Source: Treponema sp. (GTDB taxonomy: Bacteria; Spirochaetota; Spirochaetia; Treponematales; Treponemataceae). Taken from it: a stretch of DNA of 43,851 nucleotides. Both the position numbers and the translations under genes were made by a program. This document shows, piece by piece, positions 1 to 7,176 of this stretch. The stretch lies in the NCBI GenBank assembly GCA_022640795.1, contig JALCCK010000020.1:1-43851 (forward strand), given 5' to 3'. The number at the start of each line of letters is the position of its first letter. The first letter of the stretch is position 1. The notes below the pieces were generated by a model that saw nothing but the letters and a program-made list of their open reading frames with translations, was not told the origin of the DNA and did not search any database.

Positions 1-568
1 ACCGTTTCCGATAGGCACGCGACGAAGCCATTGCGTCAAAGGTATCCGCTACCGCAATAATTCTGGCAACCAATGGAATTTCAGTATCTTTAAGTCCGAG
101 CGGATACCCGCCGCCATCTATCTGTTCATGATGATAGCGGGCTCCTGTTGCCAAATCGGGAAACATACTGATATCGGAAAGAATTTCATAGCCTTTTTCC
201 GGATGGTTCTTTATTACCGAAAATTCTTCATCTGTCAGGCGTGTCGGCTTTGTCAGGATACTGTCGGAAATCCCCATTTTTCCGATGTCATGTAGCAGGG
301 CTATATCATAGTATTGTTCAATACGGTCTTCCGAACATCCAAGTTTTTCTGCCAGAAGGGACGTATACCAGGCAACTCTGAAAGAATGTCCCTTTGTATA
401 GCTGTCTTTACAATCTATCGTTTTTGCAAAAGCGGCTATAATCTGCTTGGTTAACAACTTATAATCTTCCTGCTTCTGCAGCAAAATTCCGTTTTTCCTT
501 TTATAGTAAACTGCAGCACCCAACGCAGCAGCGGCTAAAATAATAAAAAAAATACAAATCAACTTCAT
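1..568 (-). CDS. HD-GYP domain phosphodiesterase (3' end outside window)
   Basis: Reading the minus strand from the ATG at 568 gives about 189 residues, open to the left edge, so the C-terminus is missing. Residues 2-18 form one membrane anchor. An HD-GYP domain follows, with LLHDIGKMG and the hallmark HHEQIDGGGYP. The family hydrolyses cyclic di-GMP, or sometimes cGAMP, and all metal-ligand motifs visible here are intact. The ATG directly abuts a GAGAGGAG purine run, which is too close for a normal ribosome site. The TTG two codons downstream has a better 6-base spacing, so the true start may be at 562. No GGDEF or receiver domain lies before the HD-GYP domain. The protein is a membrane-tethered enzyme with no obvious sensor loop. 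Confidence 0.88.
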   Translation of the reverse strand, partial: MKLICIFFIILAAAALGAAVYYKRKNGILLQKQEDYKLLTKQIIAAFAKTIDCKDSYTKGHSFRVAWYTSLLAEKLGCSEDRIEQYYDIALLHDIGKMGISDSILTKPTRLTDEEFSVIKNHPEKGYEILSDISMFPDLATGARYHHEQIDGGGYPLGLKDTEIPLVARIIAVADTFDAMASSRAYRKR

Positions 569-806
569 CTCCTCTCTCTAATAGTAAGACAAAAAAACGG
601 AGTTAACAACGAAGAGACTCTTTAAAATACTTTTTTAGTTTCTGCCGATATGAGGGGAGGAGCAACTTATACGTGATCGGACAGTTTGTATATGCGGAAT
701 CATAGATTTTCAGTGATTATGCTATTCCATTCAGAAAATCAGTACGTTACGACACCAGATACAGACTTCGTAAAACAGCAGCGTGCACGGCATACTGTTG
801 TTATCT

Positions 807-1340
807 TTATTCTTTATAGAAATCTTCCGGAAGAATATCCATCAGGACTATATTATGATACTGTAAATTTGTTACTAAACCCTGCCGGATTTCTCCAATT
901 TTCTGAAAGCCTATTTTTTCGTAGCAGGCTATCGCGCGCTTATTGAAAGAATAAGTCCGTAACAGAATACTGTGCAGGTTCAGATATTTGTAGGCATAAT
1001 CAAGCAGTAACGATAAAGCTTCCGCTCCGTACCCCTTATTCCAGCAGGTCTTTTCACCAATAAAAATTCCGATTTCGGCGGTCCGGTGTATGTGGTTAAC
1101 ATCGATAAAACCGACGTTGCCGAGTAACTTATCAGTTGCTGCGTCCACAATAGCATAATTATGATCTTTAGATAAACGCTGGAGAGCTTCGCGTTCTCCG
1201 TCAACAGGTACGACGGAAGTAGCAAGAGTAAGATATTGTGTAATTTCCAGATCATTTAACCATGTCGCATATTTTTCGGCATCGTTTATATCAATTGGTG
1301 AAAGATAACATTTTTTCCCGACTAATTTTTTTATATACAT
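807..1340 (-). CDS. GNAT family N-acetyltransferase (RimJ/RimL-like)
   Basis: This is a 177-residue protein of normal single-domain GNAT length. The acetyl-CoA loop lies around residues 95-109 (GEKTCWNKGYGAEAL). The later motif NKRAIACYEKIGFQKIG (about residues 133-149) is the typical C-terminal GNAT element. The fold resembles RimJ/RimL-type enzymes that acetylate protein N-termini or small amines, but the substrate cannot be read from sequence. The gene follows yjfB on the same strand with a 35-base gap and may share its transcript. No clear Shine-Dalgarno precedes the ATG. Confidence 0.85.
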   Translation of the reverse strand: MYIKKLVGKKCYLSPIDINDAEKYATWLNDLEITQYLTLATSVVPVDGEREALQRLSKDHNYAIVDAATDKLLGNVGFIDVNHIHRTAEIGIFIGEKTCWNKGYGAEALSLLLDYAYKYLNLHSILLRTYSFNKRAIACYEKIGFQKIGEIRQGLVTNLQYHNIVLMDILPEDFYKE

Positions 1341-1375
1341 ATCGTACTCATTTATCCATTACGTCGAAATCTGTT

Positions 1376-1579
1376 TCAGGCGTAAACATCAACGACGGTA
1401 CCGACTCCTGCAGGGTTCTGTGAATAATTAGTATTCTGATCAGTTCCCGTCGAAACAAGATCTATCACCTCTGTTCCCTGCGTTTTCATCAGATTCAGTG
1501 ATGATCTGAGCAGAAAAACGGAAGCCTGCTGCTGAACGTTATGCTGTGCCATTGCAGTCGAAAACGATTGAATATCCAT
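1376..1579 (-). CDS. YjfB-type putative motility protein
   Basis: This 67-residue protein opens with MDIQSFSTAMAQHNVQQQAS and ends with a Gly/Val-rich tail. The opening and layout match the small YjfB family (putative motility protein, Pfam YjfB_motility). Members occur in flagellated Firmicutes and spirochaetes, often under flagellar or late motility control, and their molecular role is unknown. The ATG has no Shine-Dalgarno. Instead a TATAAT box lies six bases upstream with TTGACG 16 bases before it, so the transcript is predicted to be leaderless. The GNAT gene lies 35 bases downstream. Confidence 0.75.
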   Translation of the reverse strand: MDIQSFSTAMAQHNVQQQASVFLLRSSLNLMKTQGTEVIDLVSTGTDQNTNYSQNPAGVGTVVDVYA

Positions 1580-1585
1580 GATCCT

Positions 1586-1613
1586 ATTATATACCGCCAG
1601 ATATTTTCGTCAA
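1586..1613 (-). promoter_or_regulatory. Promoter of yjfB-like gene, predicted leaderless
   Basis: On the minus strand TTGACG (1613-1608), a 16-base spacer and TATAAT (1591-1586) are followed by six bases and the ATG. A start point at the usual distance from the -10 would fall on the A of the start codon. Confidence 0.6.
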
Positions 1614-1661
1614 TTACTGTTCTCTGTGGCCGTTTCTGCAGGACTGTCAGGCGACTGTTTT

Positions 1662-2621
1662 TCAATTTGACGGACAATGAGGATTTGAATAAATTTCTTC
1701 CGGCCGATATTCAAAATGCATGTTATCCCAAACAGGCCAGCCACCGCCCCATATGAATCCTTCGTGAAGAAAAATCGCCCGTACTTTTTCCGGCGGCATC
1801 CAGCGGTTTGCAAGTGGCAGCAGCATCCAGTCCTGATTTCCCCTTGCTTTTACATCCGCCCAGTATACGTCCCGGTTCCACCAGGTATGCGGCAGAATAT
1901 CTATAGCTATTCCGAGACTATGAAATGACCGGCCGTACGTATCACGGATTTCTCTCCAGGAATAACAGCCGACAGAATAAATATCGGAAAGAAATGCAGC
2001 TGTCTCACGGTCAGTCCTGGCAAGCGTCGTGACCTGTGCGTCTACCCGCGAAAGTGGCTCCCGAATACGTTCATGAACATTTATCCGGCGGCCGAACAGC
2101 GTCGTTTTTACGATATGCTGTTCAACCCGTCTGCGTGACGTACTGTCATAAATTGCGTTAAAAAATGCCAGAGGAGTAACAGGTGCATTCAGCCTGTTCT
2201 CATGCAACGTAAATTTTTTGATGGCTGCTGTCCGTTCCGGTGAAAAACCGGATGGATCTTCCGGGGTCGGATTATATGGATATATAAGCCGCCGGTAACG
2301 TTCTGCATGTTCTCGTTCTTCTTTGAGCAGATATCGCGCCCCGGCGTAATACAATTTAGTCCGACGACCATCGCAGTCGACCGTTAAAACAAAGTCACCG
2401 GCGGATTTATTCCATACCGCAGAAAAACGAACATCAGGATAAGCCTTTCTGAAAATCTGCAGATCCCCCCAGATAAAAGGATTTTCAAGACGGGCGCGGT
2501 ACTCTTTACAGTCAGCAATTTTTTCTTTCAACTGCCGCTGCAGGACCGTTGCATCGTATCGGGGATCTTCGTCGGAAAACAGTGGACACAGCGGAGCAAA
2601 AACACTGACAAACGCCGCCAA
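1662..2621 (-). CDS. M15-type D-Ala-D-Ala carboxypeptidase-like exported peptidase
   Basis: About 319 residues from the TTG at 2621. The zinc-peptidase motif SFHSLGIAID (His234, Asp241) and the C-terminal WDNMHFE (His302, Glu304) match the VanY/peptidoglycan L,D- or D,D-peptidase M15 family. It should trim peptidoglycan stem peptides in the periplasm. The start is odd. Counted from the TTG, the hydrophobic leader is only about 16 residues and no Shine-Dalgarno precedes it. The open frame continues upstream for 16 more hydrophobic-rich codons that would complete a signal peptide, but it contains no ATG, GTG or other TTG before a TGA. A rare start such as the ATC near 2663, or a lost start, is possible. 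It follows the ECF S-component gene directly. Confidence 0.78.
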   Translation of the reverse strand: MAAFVSVFAPLCPLFSDEDPRYDATVLQRQLKEKIADCKEYRARLENPFIWGDLQIFRKAYPDVRFSAVWNKSAGDFVLTVDCDGRRTKLYYAGARYLLKEEREHAERYRRLIYPYNPTPEDPSGFSPERTAAIKKFTLHENRLNAPVTPLAFFNAIYDSTSRRRVEQHIVKTTLFGRRINVHERIREPLSRVDAQVTTLARTDRETAAFLSDIYSVGCYSWREIRDTYGRSFHSLGIAIDILPHTWWNRDVYWADVKARGNQDWMLLPLANRWMPPEKVRAIFLHEGFIWGGGWPVWDNMHFEYRPEEIYSNPHCPSN

Positions 2622-2658
2622 GAAAAGGCTTAAAAAAAGCTGAGGAAAAACGAAGTGG

Positions 2659-3276
2659 TTACTGATTGGTTTCGTCTTCCATTCTCAGTCGTGATTTTTT
2701 ACCGGAAACAACCGAAACAGAACCAATTACAGCAGCACATACAACAGCTGCAACGGCTGCTTCAATAAGCGCATTCGGCATGAGTACGATAAGTCCCGCC
2801 AGATAACCGATATTGCCCATAGCAGAAGAAACGTCAGTATTATATACCAGATATAGTGATCCAATCACCAGACAGGTATGTAGCAGTGTACTGATAAAAC
2901 CGGTTATTGCTGCAGAAACAGACTCGGGCAGCAACGATATCTTTCTCAGTCCACGCCAAATAAGCCAGGCCGCAGCAGCAAAGAGCATGCGTGGAAGTAC
3001 GGATATAAGCGGATTTTTAAAAAGAGGATCAAGTGCTCCGCTCGGACTCATCGCTGCCTGAATAAGACTGAATATTCCGAAAACAGCTCCGACGCTTATT
3101 CCGCTCCCAAATCCGGCAAGCATTACCGTCAACAACACAGGAATATGCATAATAGTCAGTGAAACGGCAGGGCTTAACGATATAAAGCCGAGTCTTGTAA
3201 TACCAAGAACAACGACAAGAGCACCGAAAGCGCCGGTCAAGGCAATTTTTCTATTTTTGGTTATTGTTTCATTCAT
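2659..3276 (-). CDS. ECF transporter S component family membrane protein
   Basis: Start chosen at the ATG at 3276, because AAGGAG lies ten bases upstream. An upstream TTG at 3297 would place that ribosome site inside the gene. The product is about 205 residues, almost entirely hydrophobic, with about six membrane segments. The N-terminal sequence (RKIALTGAFGALVVVLGITR) and the Pro/Gly-rich second segment resemble ECF S components (Pfam ECF_trnsprt). These bind a vitamin or related small molecule and use a shared T component and ATPases. No ATPase gene is adjacent and the ligand is not readable from sequence. It is the upstream neighbour of the M15 peptidase. Confidence 0.75.
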   Translation of the reverse strand: MNETITKNRKIALTGAFGALVVVLGITRLGFISLSPAVSLTIMHIPVLLTVMLAGFGSGISVGAVFGIFSLIQAAMSPSGALDPLFKNPLISVLPRMLFAAAAWLIWRGLRKISLLPESVSAAITGFISTLLHTCLVIGSLYLVYNTDVSSAMGNIGYLAGLIVLMPNALIEAAVAAVVCAAVIGSVSVVSGKKSRLRMEDETNQ

Positions 3277-3326
3277 TTCATCTTTTCTCCTTTTCAAGTT
3301 TCTCTAAATATACCGCGGATTTTGTG

Positions 3327-3361
3327 AAAAAAAGCAGATATCCGCATCCGGATATCTGCTT
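3327..3361 (-). terminator. Rho-independent terminator of the 5'-nucleotidase gene
   Basis: A perfect 13-base-pair stem (3332-3344 with 3349-3361) with a four-base loop is followed, on the minus strand, by seven U residues (complement of 3333-3327). It begins 15 bases past the stop codon of the nucleotidase gene and separates it from the ECF S gene. Confidence 0.9.
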
Positions 3362-3375
3362 GCTATTTATCGAAA

Positions 3376-4950
3376 TTACTCAGGAAGATGACCGCCGACA
3401 ACCGTAATACGATTATCGACTTTCGGTGTAACAGGTCCTTTGAACGTACGTATATAATCAATAAAGCTATCGCTCAACAGAATCGAAGAATTAAAGGTAG
3501 CAACAGAATTCTTGAATACAACATAACCGTCGCCACCACCAGCCATATAGTCATTCGTCGCGATCGTATAAATCTTATTCTCGTCAATAGGAGCCCCGTT
3601 TATGGTAACAGCAGAAATCGTCCCTTTGCCGTCAGCATCATAGGTAATTGTATAGTTCACTCCCTTGGAAACCTGAGCAAAAGCTCCCGCCCCCTGCTTA
3701 ACGGAACCGATGTATGCAAACAGTGCTTTTACGTCACTGCCTTTAAGCGACAACTGGTAAACCATATTGGTAAACGGAAGCATTGTAACAATATCTTTCT
3801 TCGCAACATCGCCCGCAGGAAGTTCTGCACGGATACCGCCGCCGTTGGTCACCGCAAAGTCTGTTTGAACCCCGATTTTCTTCAGCGAATAGACCATCGC
3901 ATCTGTCAGAAAATCCCCACTGGCAGTTTCACGATAACGGGTGAGCTTTTTTCCGAATTCAAATTTTGCCGTTGTCTTCATAACGATGTCACTCAGGCTC
4001 GCTTCAGCCTTATCCACATACGGCTTGAGCAGTGCCGTAACTTCGGTATCCGGAGGAAAGGCCTCTGTTGTAATTTCAACGGGTTTCCAGTCAAAATCGG
4101 CAATTTTTCCGTCTTTAATCGTAATCTGCGCTTCTCCAACATATTTTCCCCATTCGTTAGCCGAAACAATCGGAACACCGTTTACCATATCAGGCTTTTC
4201 CATATAGGTATGAGAATGTCCGTCTATAAACATATCGATGCCGGGAACTTCGCGTGCAAGATCTTCCGAAGTAATATGAGTATCGGATTCCCTGACATTA
4301 CCACAATGGCCGAGCACTATGACTATATCGGCTTTTTCCTTTTCACGCACTGTTTTGACTGCTTCGGAAAGCGCTGTTTTTTCGTTTTCAAACGTCAGGC
4401 TCTTATCAGGATTCGCAATAACAAGCGTACGACGCGTAGTAAGACCGATAACCGCTACGCGGAATCCGTCGAAATCTTTGATAATATAGGGTTTCCCGAG
4501 ATATTTTTTTCCCTGTTTTACGTTCGCCGAAAGCCAGGTAAATTTTGAAATTTCCATCTGATGCTCGAGTTTCTCGAGAGAACCGTCGAATTCATGATTC
4601 CCGAAGGCAACCGCATCATAGCCGATCATATTGTAGGCTAAAATATCCGGTTCCGCATCAAACATATTGGAAACAGCCGTACCGGTATTGATATCGCCCG
4701 CATCAAGTACAAGCACGTTTTTATTCTGGGCACGGACCTGTTTGACAAAAGTAGCTCGTTCTGCAAGACCGCCTTTTCCCTTTACTGCAAGTACCGCACC
4801 ATGATGGTCGTTCGTATCAAGAACTGTCAGCTGATACGCAGCATCAGGATCTCTTGCTACCGGTTTGACACTTGCACACCCGGCCAAAACAACCGTCGCA
4901 GTAAGCGCAATCGCCGACAAAACAACGGTAAGCCGATTCAATTTTTTCAT
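3376..4950 (-). CDS. Lipoprotein 5'-nucleotidase / UDP-sugar hydrolase (UshA-like)
   Basis: Start placed at the ATG at 4950, which has GGAGG six bases upstream, giving about 524 residues. The N-terminus is a lipoprotein signal with lipobox LAGC (Cys about residue 25). The metallophosphatase domain shows DTNDHHGA, FGNHEFDG and GHSHTY, which carry the two-metal ligands. The C-terminal nucleotide-binding domain shows NGGGIRAELPAGDV and NDYMAGGGDGY. The family hydrolyses extracellular or periplasmic nucleotides and nucleotide sugars, allowing nucleoside and phosphate salvage. It forms a single-gene unit closed by a strong terminator. A 56-base gap separates it from the DMT exporter upstream, and they may be co-transcribed. 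Confidence 0.92.
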   Translation of the reverse strand: MKKLNRLTVVLSAIALTATVVLAGCASVKPVARDPDAAYQLTVLDTNDHHGAVLAVKGKGGLAERATFVKQVRAQNKNVLVLDAGDINTGTAVSNMFDAEPDILAYNMIGYDAVAFGNHEFDGSLEKLEHQMEISKFTWLSANVKQGKKYLGKPYIIKDFDGFRVAVIGLTTRRTLVIANPDKSLTFENEKTALSEAVKTVREKEKADIVIVLGHCGNVRESDTHITSEDLAREVPGIDMFIDGHSHTYMEKPDMVNGVPIVSANEWGKYVGEAQITIKDGKIADFDWKPVEITTEAFPPDTEVTALLKPYVDKAEASLSDIVMKTTAKFEFGKKLTRYRETASGDFLTDAMVYSLKKIGVQTDFAVTNGGGIRAELPAGDVAKKDIVTMLPFTNMVYQLSLKGSDVKALFAYIGSVKQGAGAFAQVSKGVNYTITYDADGKGTISAVTINGAPIDENKIYTIATNDYMAGGGDGYVVFKNSVATFNSSILLSDSFIDYIRTFKGPVTPKVDNRITVVGGHLPE

Positions 4951-5006
4951 CACCATCCTCCACTTCTTTAAGACTATCCTTATTAGAACATGTAACCACA
5001 GCAAAG

Positions 5007-5978
5007 TCAATTAACACCGGTAGATTTACCGGGACGTGAATGGTGCCATTCGGATATAAACAGTCCGCAGATAGTAATAACGGCACCGGTTGCTCCCATA
5101 AGGCTAACAGACTCACGCAGAAAAAGAAAAGCGAATACGATCGTGACGACGGGAATAAGATAGACACCGGTCGTTGCATGAACTGTTCCTAAAAAACGGC
5201 AGACAATACTCCAGGCTGCAAAACAAAACGCCGACGCACCAAACCCGAGAAATAAAAGATTTATCCAGTTTATCGGGTTCGAAAAACGGGCTGCATTTAC
5301 GGCAGCTGAACAGGTAACGGACAGTAAGCCGTTATCGCGAAGTCCCGGGAAAAAAGCCCCGGCCGCAATAAAAGGAAGCAGCGATAAAAGCGCATAGAAA
5401 AACATTCTCCGGGTTGCCGGAAGAGACTCATATCCGAGCATGTTTATTTTCGACATAAAAAGCGAATAAAAACCCCATGAAACGGCAGCCGCAAGAGCGA
5501 TAAAATCTCCTTTCGGCTTAAGTTCCAGAGAAGAATATCCGTTCAGACTGACAAGCACAATGCCGAAAACCGCAACAATAAAACCGATGAGAAACCGTAC
5601 GGTAATATGTTTTTCCTTGAAAAAGAACTGTGCCGTCAGTGCAGTAAAAATAGGAGCTGTTGAAACAATAATACTGACATTTGAAGCTCTCGTATAGGAA
5701 ATCGCTATATTTTCAAGAAACTGATAAATCGTCGCACTGAATATGCCGGCGCCGGCAAAAAGCAGTTCATGCCGGCGTCTTTTTACCCGAATCTTTCGGG
5801 GAGCTAAAAGCAGAAGCCCCAGATAACCGAGTGCAAATCGTATGAAAAGTATTTCCAGTGCGGAAAAATCCTGCAAAAGCGCTTTCGTATTTACAAACGT
5901 AATACCCCATATGAATATGGTCAATGCTGCAAGTAACAGCCCGACAGCCGTTTTGTCGGGATTCTTATATCTGATCAT
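5007..5978 (-). CDS. DMT superfamily (EamA) transporter
   Basis: This 323-residue, ten-segment membrane protein has two EamA repeats. The first is around residues 10-140, with FIWGITFVNTKALL near the start. The second is around residues 155-310, with AAVSWGFYSLFMSK and GVYLIPVVTIVFAFLFL. Members export or import amino acids, nucleobases or other metabolites, and the substrate is not predictable here. The ATG has no Shine-Dalgarno. An extended -10 (TGATATACT) ends seven bases upstream, so a leaderless message is likely. It is divergent from the Gx-transporter gene at 6074. Confidence 0.88.
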   Translation of the reverse strand: MIRYKNPDKTAVGLLLAALTIFIWGITFVNTKALLQDFSALEILFIRFALGYLGLLLLAPRKIRVKRRRHELLFAGAGIFSATIYQFLENIAISYTRASNVSIIVSTAPIFTALTAQFFFKEKHITVRFLIGFIVAVFGIVLVSLNGYSSLELKPKGDFIALAAAVSWGFYSLFMSKINMLGYESLPATRRMFFYALLSLLPFIAAGAFFPGLRDNGLLSVTCSAAVNAARFSNPINWINLLFLGFGASAFCFAAWSIVCRFLGTVHATTGVYLIPVVTIVFAFLFLRESVSLMGATGAVITICGLFISEWHHSRPGKSTGVN

Positions 5979-5985
5979 GCAGAGG

Positions 5986-5994
5986 AGTATATCA
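5986..5994 (-). promoter_or_regulatory. Extended -10 of the DMT transporter gene
   Basis: The minus strand reads TGATATACT followed by seven bases and the ATG. No good -35 is seen, as is common for extended -10 promoters. Confidence 0.5.
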
Positions 5995-6038
5995 TATAAA
6001 ACGGGATTTCCGCCATTCCCGCCGCGGACAGAGCTTAT

Positions 6039-6067
6039 CTGACTTTTTCCCTGCAGTATGCTATAGT
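6039..6067 (+). promoter_or_regulatory. Promoter of the Gx transporter-hrpB operon, predicted leaderless
   Basis: CTGACT (6039-6044), a 17-base spacer ending in TGC, and TATAGT (6062-6067) lie six bases before the ATG at 6074. No Shine-Dalgarno is present. Confidence 0.55.
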
Positions 6068-6073
6068 TATGCT

Positions 6074-6640
6074 ATGAAGTGTCTAACGGGAAAAACTGAT
6101 TATGACAGATCCGGCAGTAAATACCGGCTCAAGCTGCTTTCTTTTTTTGCGGCGCTATGCCTTTTTCTTTCTGCAGTGGAATATGCAATTCCCAAACCGC
6201 TTCCTTTCTTACGGCTGGGCCTTGCAAATCTGCCGGTTCTGCTATCTCTCTCAAAATTGCGTCGAAAAGACGTACTGCTCCTTGTATTTCTAAAAGTTCT
6301 CGGTCAGGGATTCATATCTGGTACGTTTTTTTCGTATGTCTTCGTTTTCTCTGCTGCCGGCTCTTTTTCGAGCGGAATAGTCATGTTGGGATTATATACC
6401 TTACTGCACAAAAAAAATTTTCTTTCATACATAGGATTCAGTCTTGCCGGCGCGATTGCCAATACGGCAGCTCAGCTTACCGTTGCCCGTTTCATACTGT
6501 TCGGCAATAACACAAAATATATTGCACCCGTTCTGCTCGCCGCCGGAACTATAACCGGTTTTATTCTTGGAGTCTTCGCCAATATGTTTGCCGAAAAATC
6601 CTTCTGGTACGCATCACTCGCCAAGGAAGAACACTCATGA
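6074..6640 (+). CDS. Gx transporter family protein (heptaprenyl diphosphate synthase component I family)
   Basis: This 188-residue protein has about five membrane segments. The region around residues 35-65 (PKPLPFLRLGLANLP, then LLSLSKLRRKDVLLLVFLKV) and the later GAIANTAAQLTVARFIL are typical of Pfam Hpre_diP_synt_I, now called Gx transporter proteins. Despite the name these look like small-molecule membrane carriers related to ECF S components, not like prenyl synthases. The stop overlaps the next ATG by four bases (ATGA), so the next gene is translationally coupled. A T-like protein as direct partner supports an ECF-like role, although no ATPase is next to it. Confidence 0.8.
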   Translation: MKCLTGKTDYDRSGSKYRLKLLSFFAALCLFLSAVEYAIPKPLPFLRLGLANLPVLLSLSKLRRKDVLLLVFLKVLGQGFISGTFFSYVFVFSAAGSFSSGIVMLGLYTLLHKKNFLSYIGFSLAGAIANTAAQLTVARFILFGNNTKYIAPVLLAAGTITGFILGVFANMFAEKSFWYASLAKEEHS

Positions 6641-7176
6641 AACTACCCGGCCAGCTGGCGGTTCACACTGTCCGTTTTTTTTCCCGTACCCTGAACCAGA
6701 AAATTCTTTTTATCCTGGCATTATTATGTTTTATTCCTTTTCTTTTTCTTAAAAATCTTATACTGATATGGACGGGGACCGCTGTTTTCTGTGTGATGGT
6801 CCTGCTGAAAAAGGGAAAAGCACGGATACTGCCGTCATTCTTCGTAACACTCGGCATCACTTTTTTTGCACTTCTTTCTCCCTACGGAAAAATTCTTTTC
6901 CGCATCGGTTCTTTCAAAATAACACAAGGAGCGCTCGAAAGCGGACTGCACCGGAGCGGCATTCTGACCGGTATGGTATTTCTTTCACAGTTTGCCGTCT
7001 CTCGTAACCTGAAATTTCCAGGAACCGTCGGGACGTTTCTGTCGGCAATGTTCTCAGTCTTTGAAGAATTAACGGCAGAACCACTCTCTTTTACAAAAAA
7101 AAATGTTATAACCGCTATCGACAACCGACTCAATGAAATCTGGACAGGCATGGATTGCCAAAAGGAATCCGAATGA
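6637..7176 (+). CDS. Membrane protein, possible diverged ECF T (CbiQ-like) component
   Basis: The product is 179 residues. Residues 20-100 hold three to four membrane segments (FILALLCFIPFLFLKNLILI and following). Residues 115-140 (GALESGLHRSGILTGMVFLS) resemble the amphipathic segment of CbiQ/EcfT proteins that couples to the ATPases. The whole is shorter than a normal T component (about 250) and the two Ala-Arg-Gly coupling motifs are not clear, so the assignment is weak. It overlaps its neighbours at both ends (ATGA upstream, and its TGA inside the hrpB start). It is therefore part of a three-gene operon with the Gx-family protein and HrpB. Confidence 0.6.
   Translation: MKLPGQLAVHTVRFFSRTLNQKILFILALLCFIPFLFLKNLILIWTGTAVFCVMVLLKKGKARILPSFFVTLGITFFALLSPYGKILFRIGSFKITQGALESGLHRSGILTGMVFLSQFAVSRNLKFPGTVGTFLSAMFSVFEELTAEPLSFTKKNVITAIDNRLNEIWTGMDCQKESE

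Noticed and set aside
648..712. Strong Shine-Dalgarno-like run (GGGGAGGAG) before a GTG
   Set aside because: The frame from that GTG stops after ten codons, and the frame from the nearby ATG after eight. The longer frame starting near 686 runs antisense over the conserved GNAT gene and looks random.
773..803. Hairpin past the GNAT stop (AACAG and CTGTT around a GTGCAC centre)
   Set aside because: The arms have unequal length with mismatches, and only a short U run follows on the minus strand. Not enough to call a terminator.
3388..4548. Long plus-strand open frame of 386 codons
   Set aside because: It is entirely antisense to the 5'-nucleotidase gene, has no family motif and reflects codon bias of the real gene.
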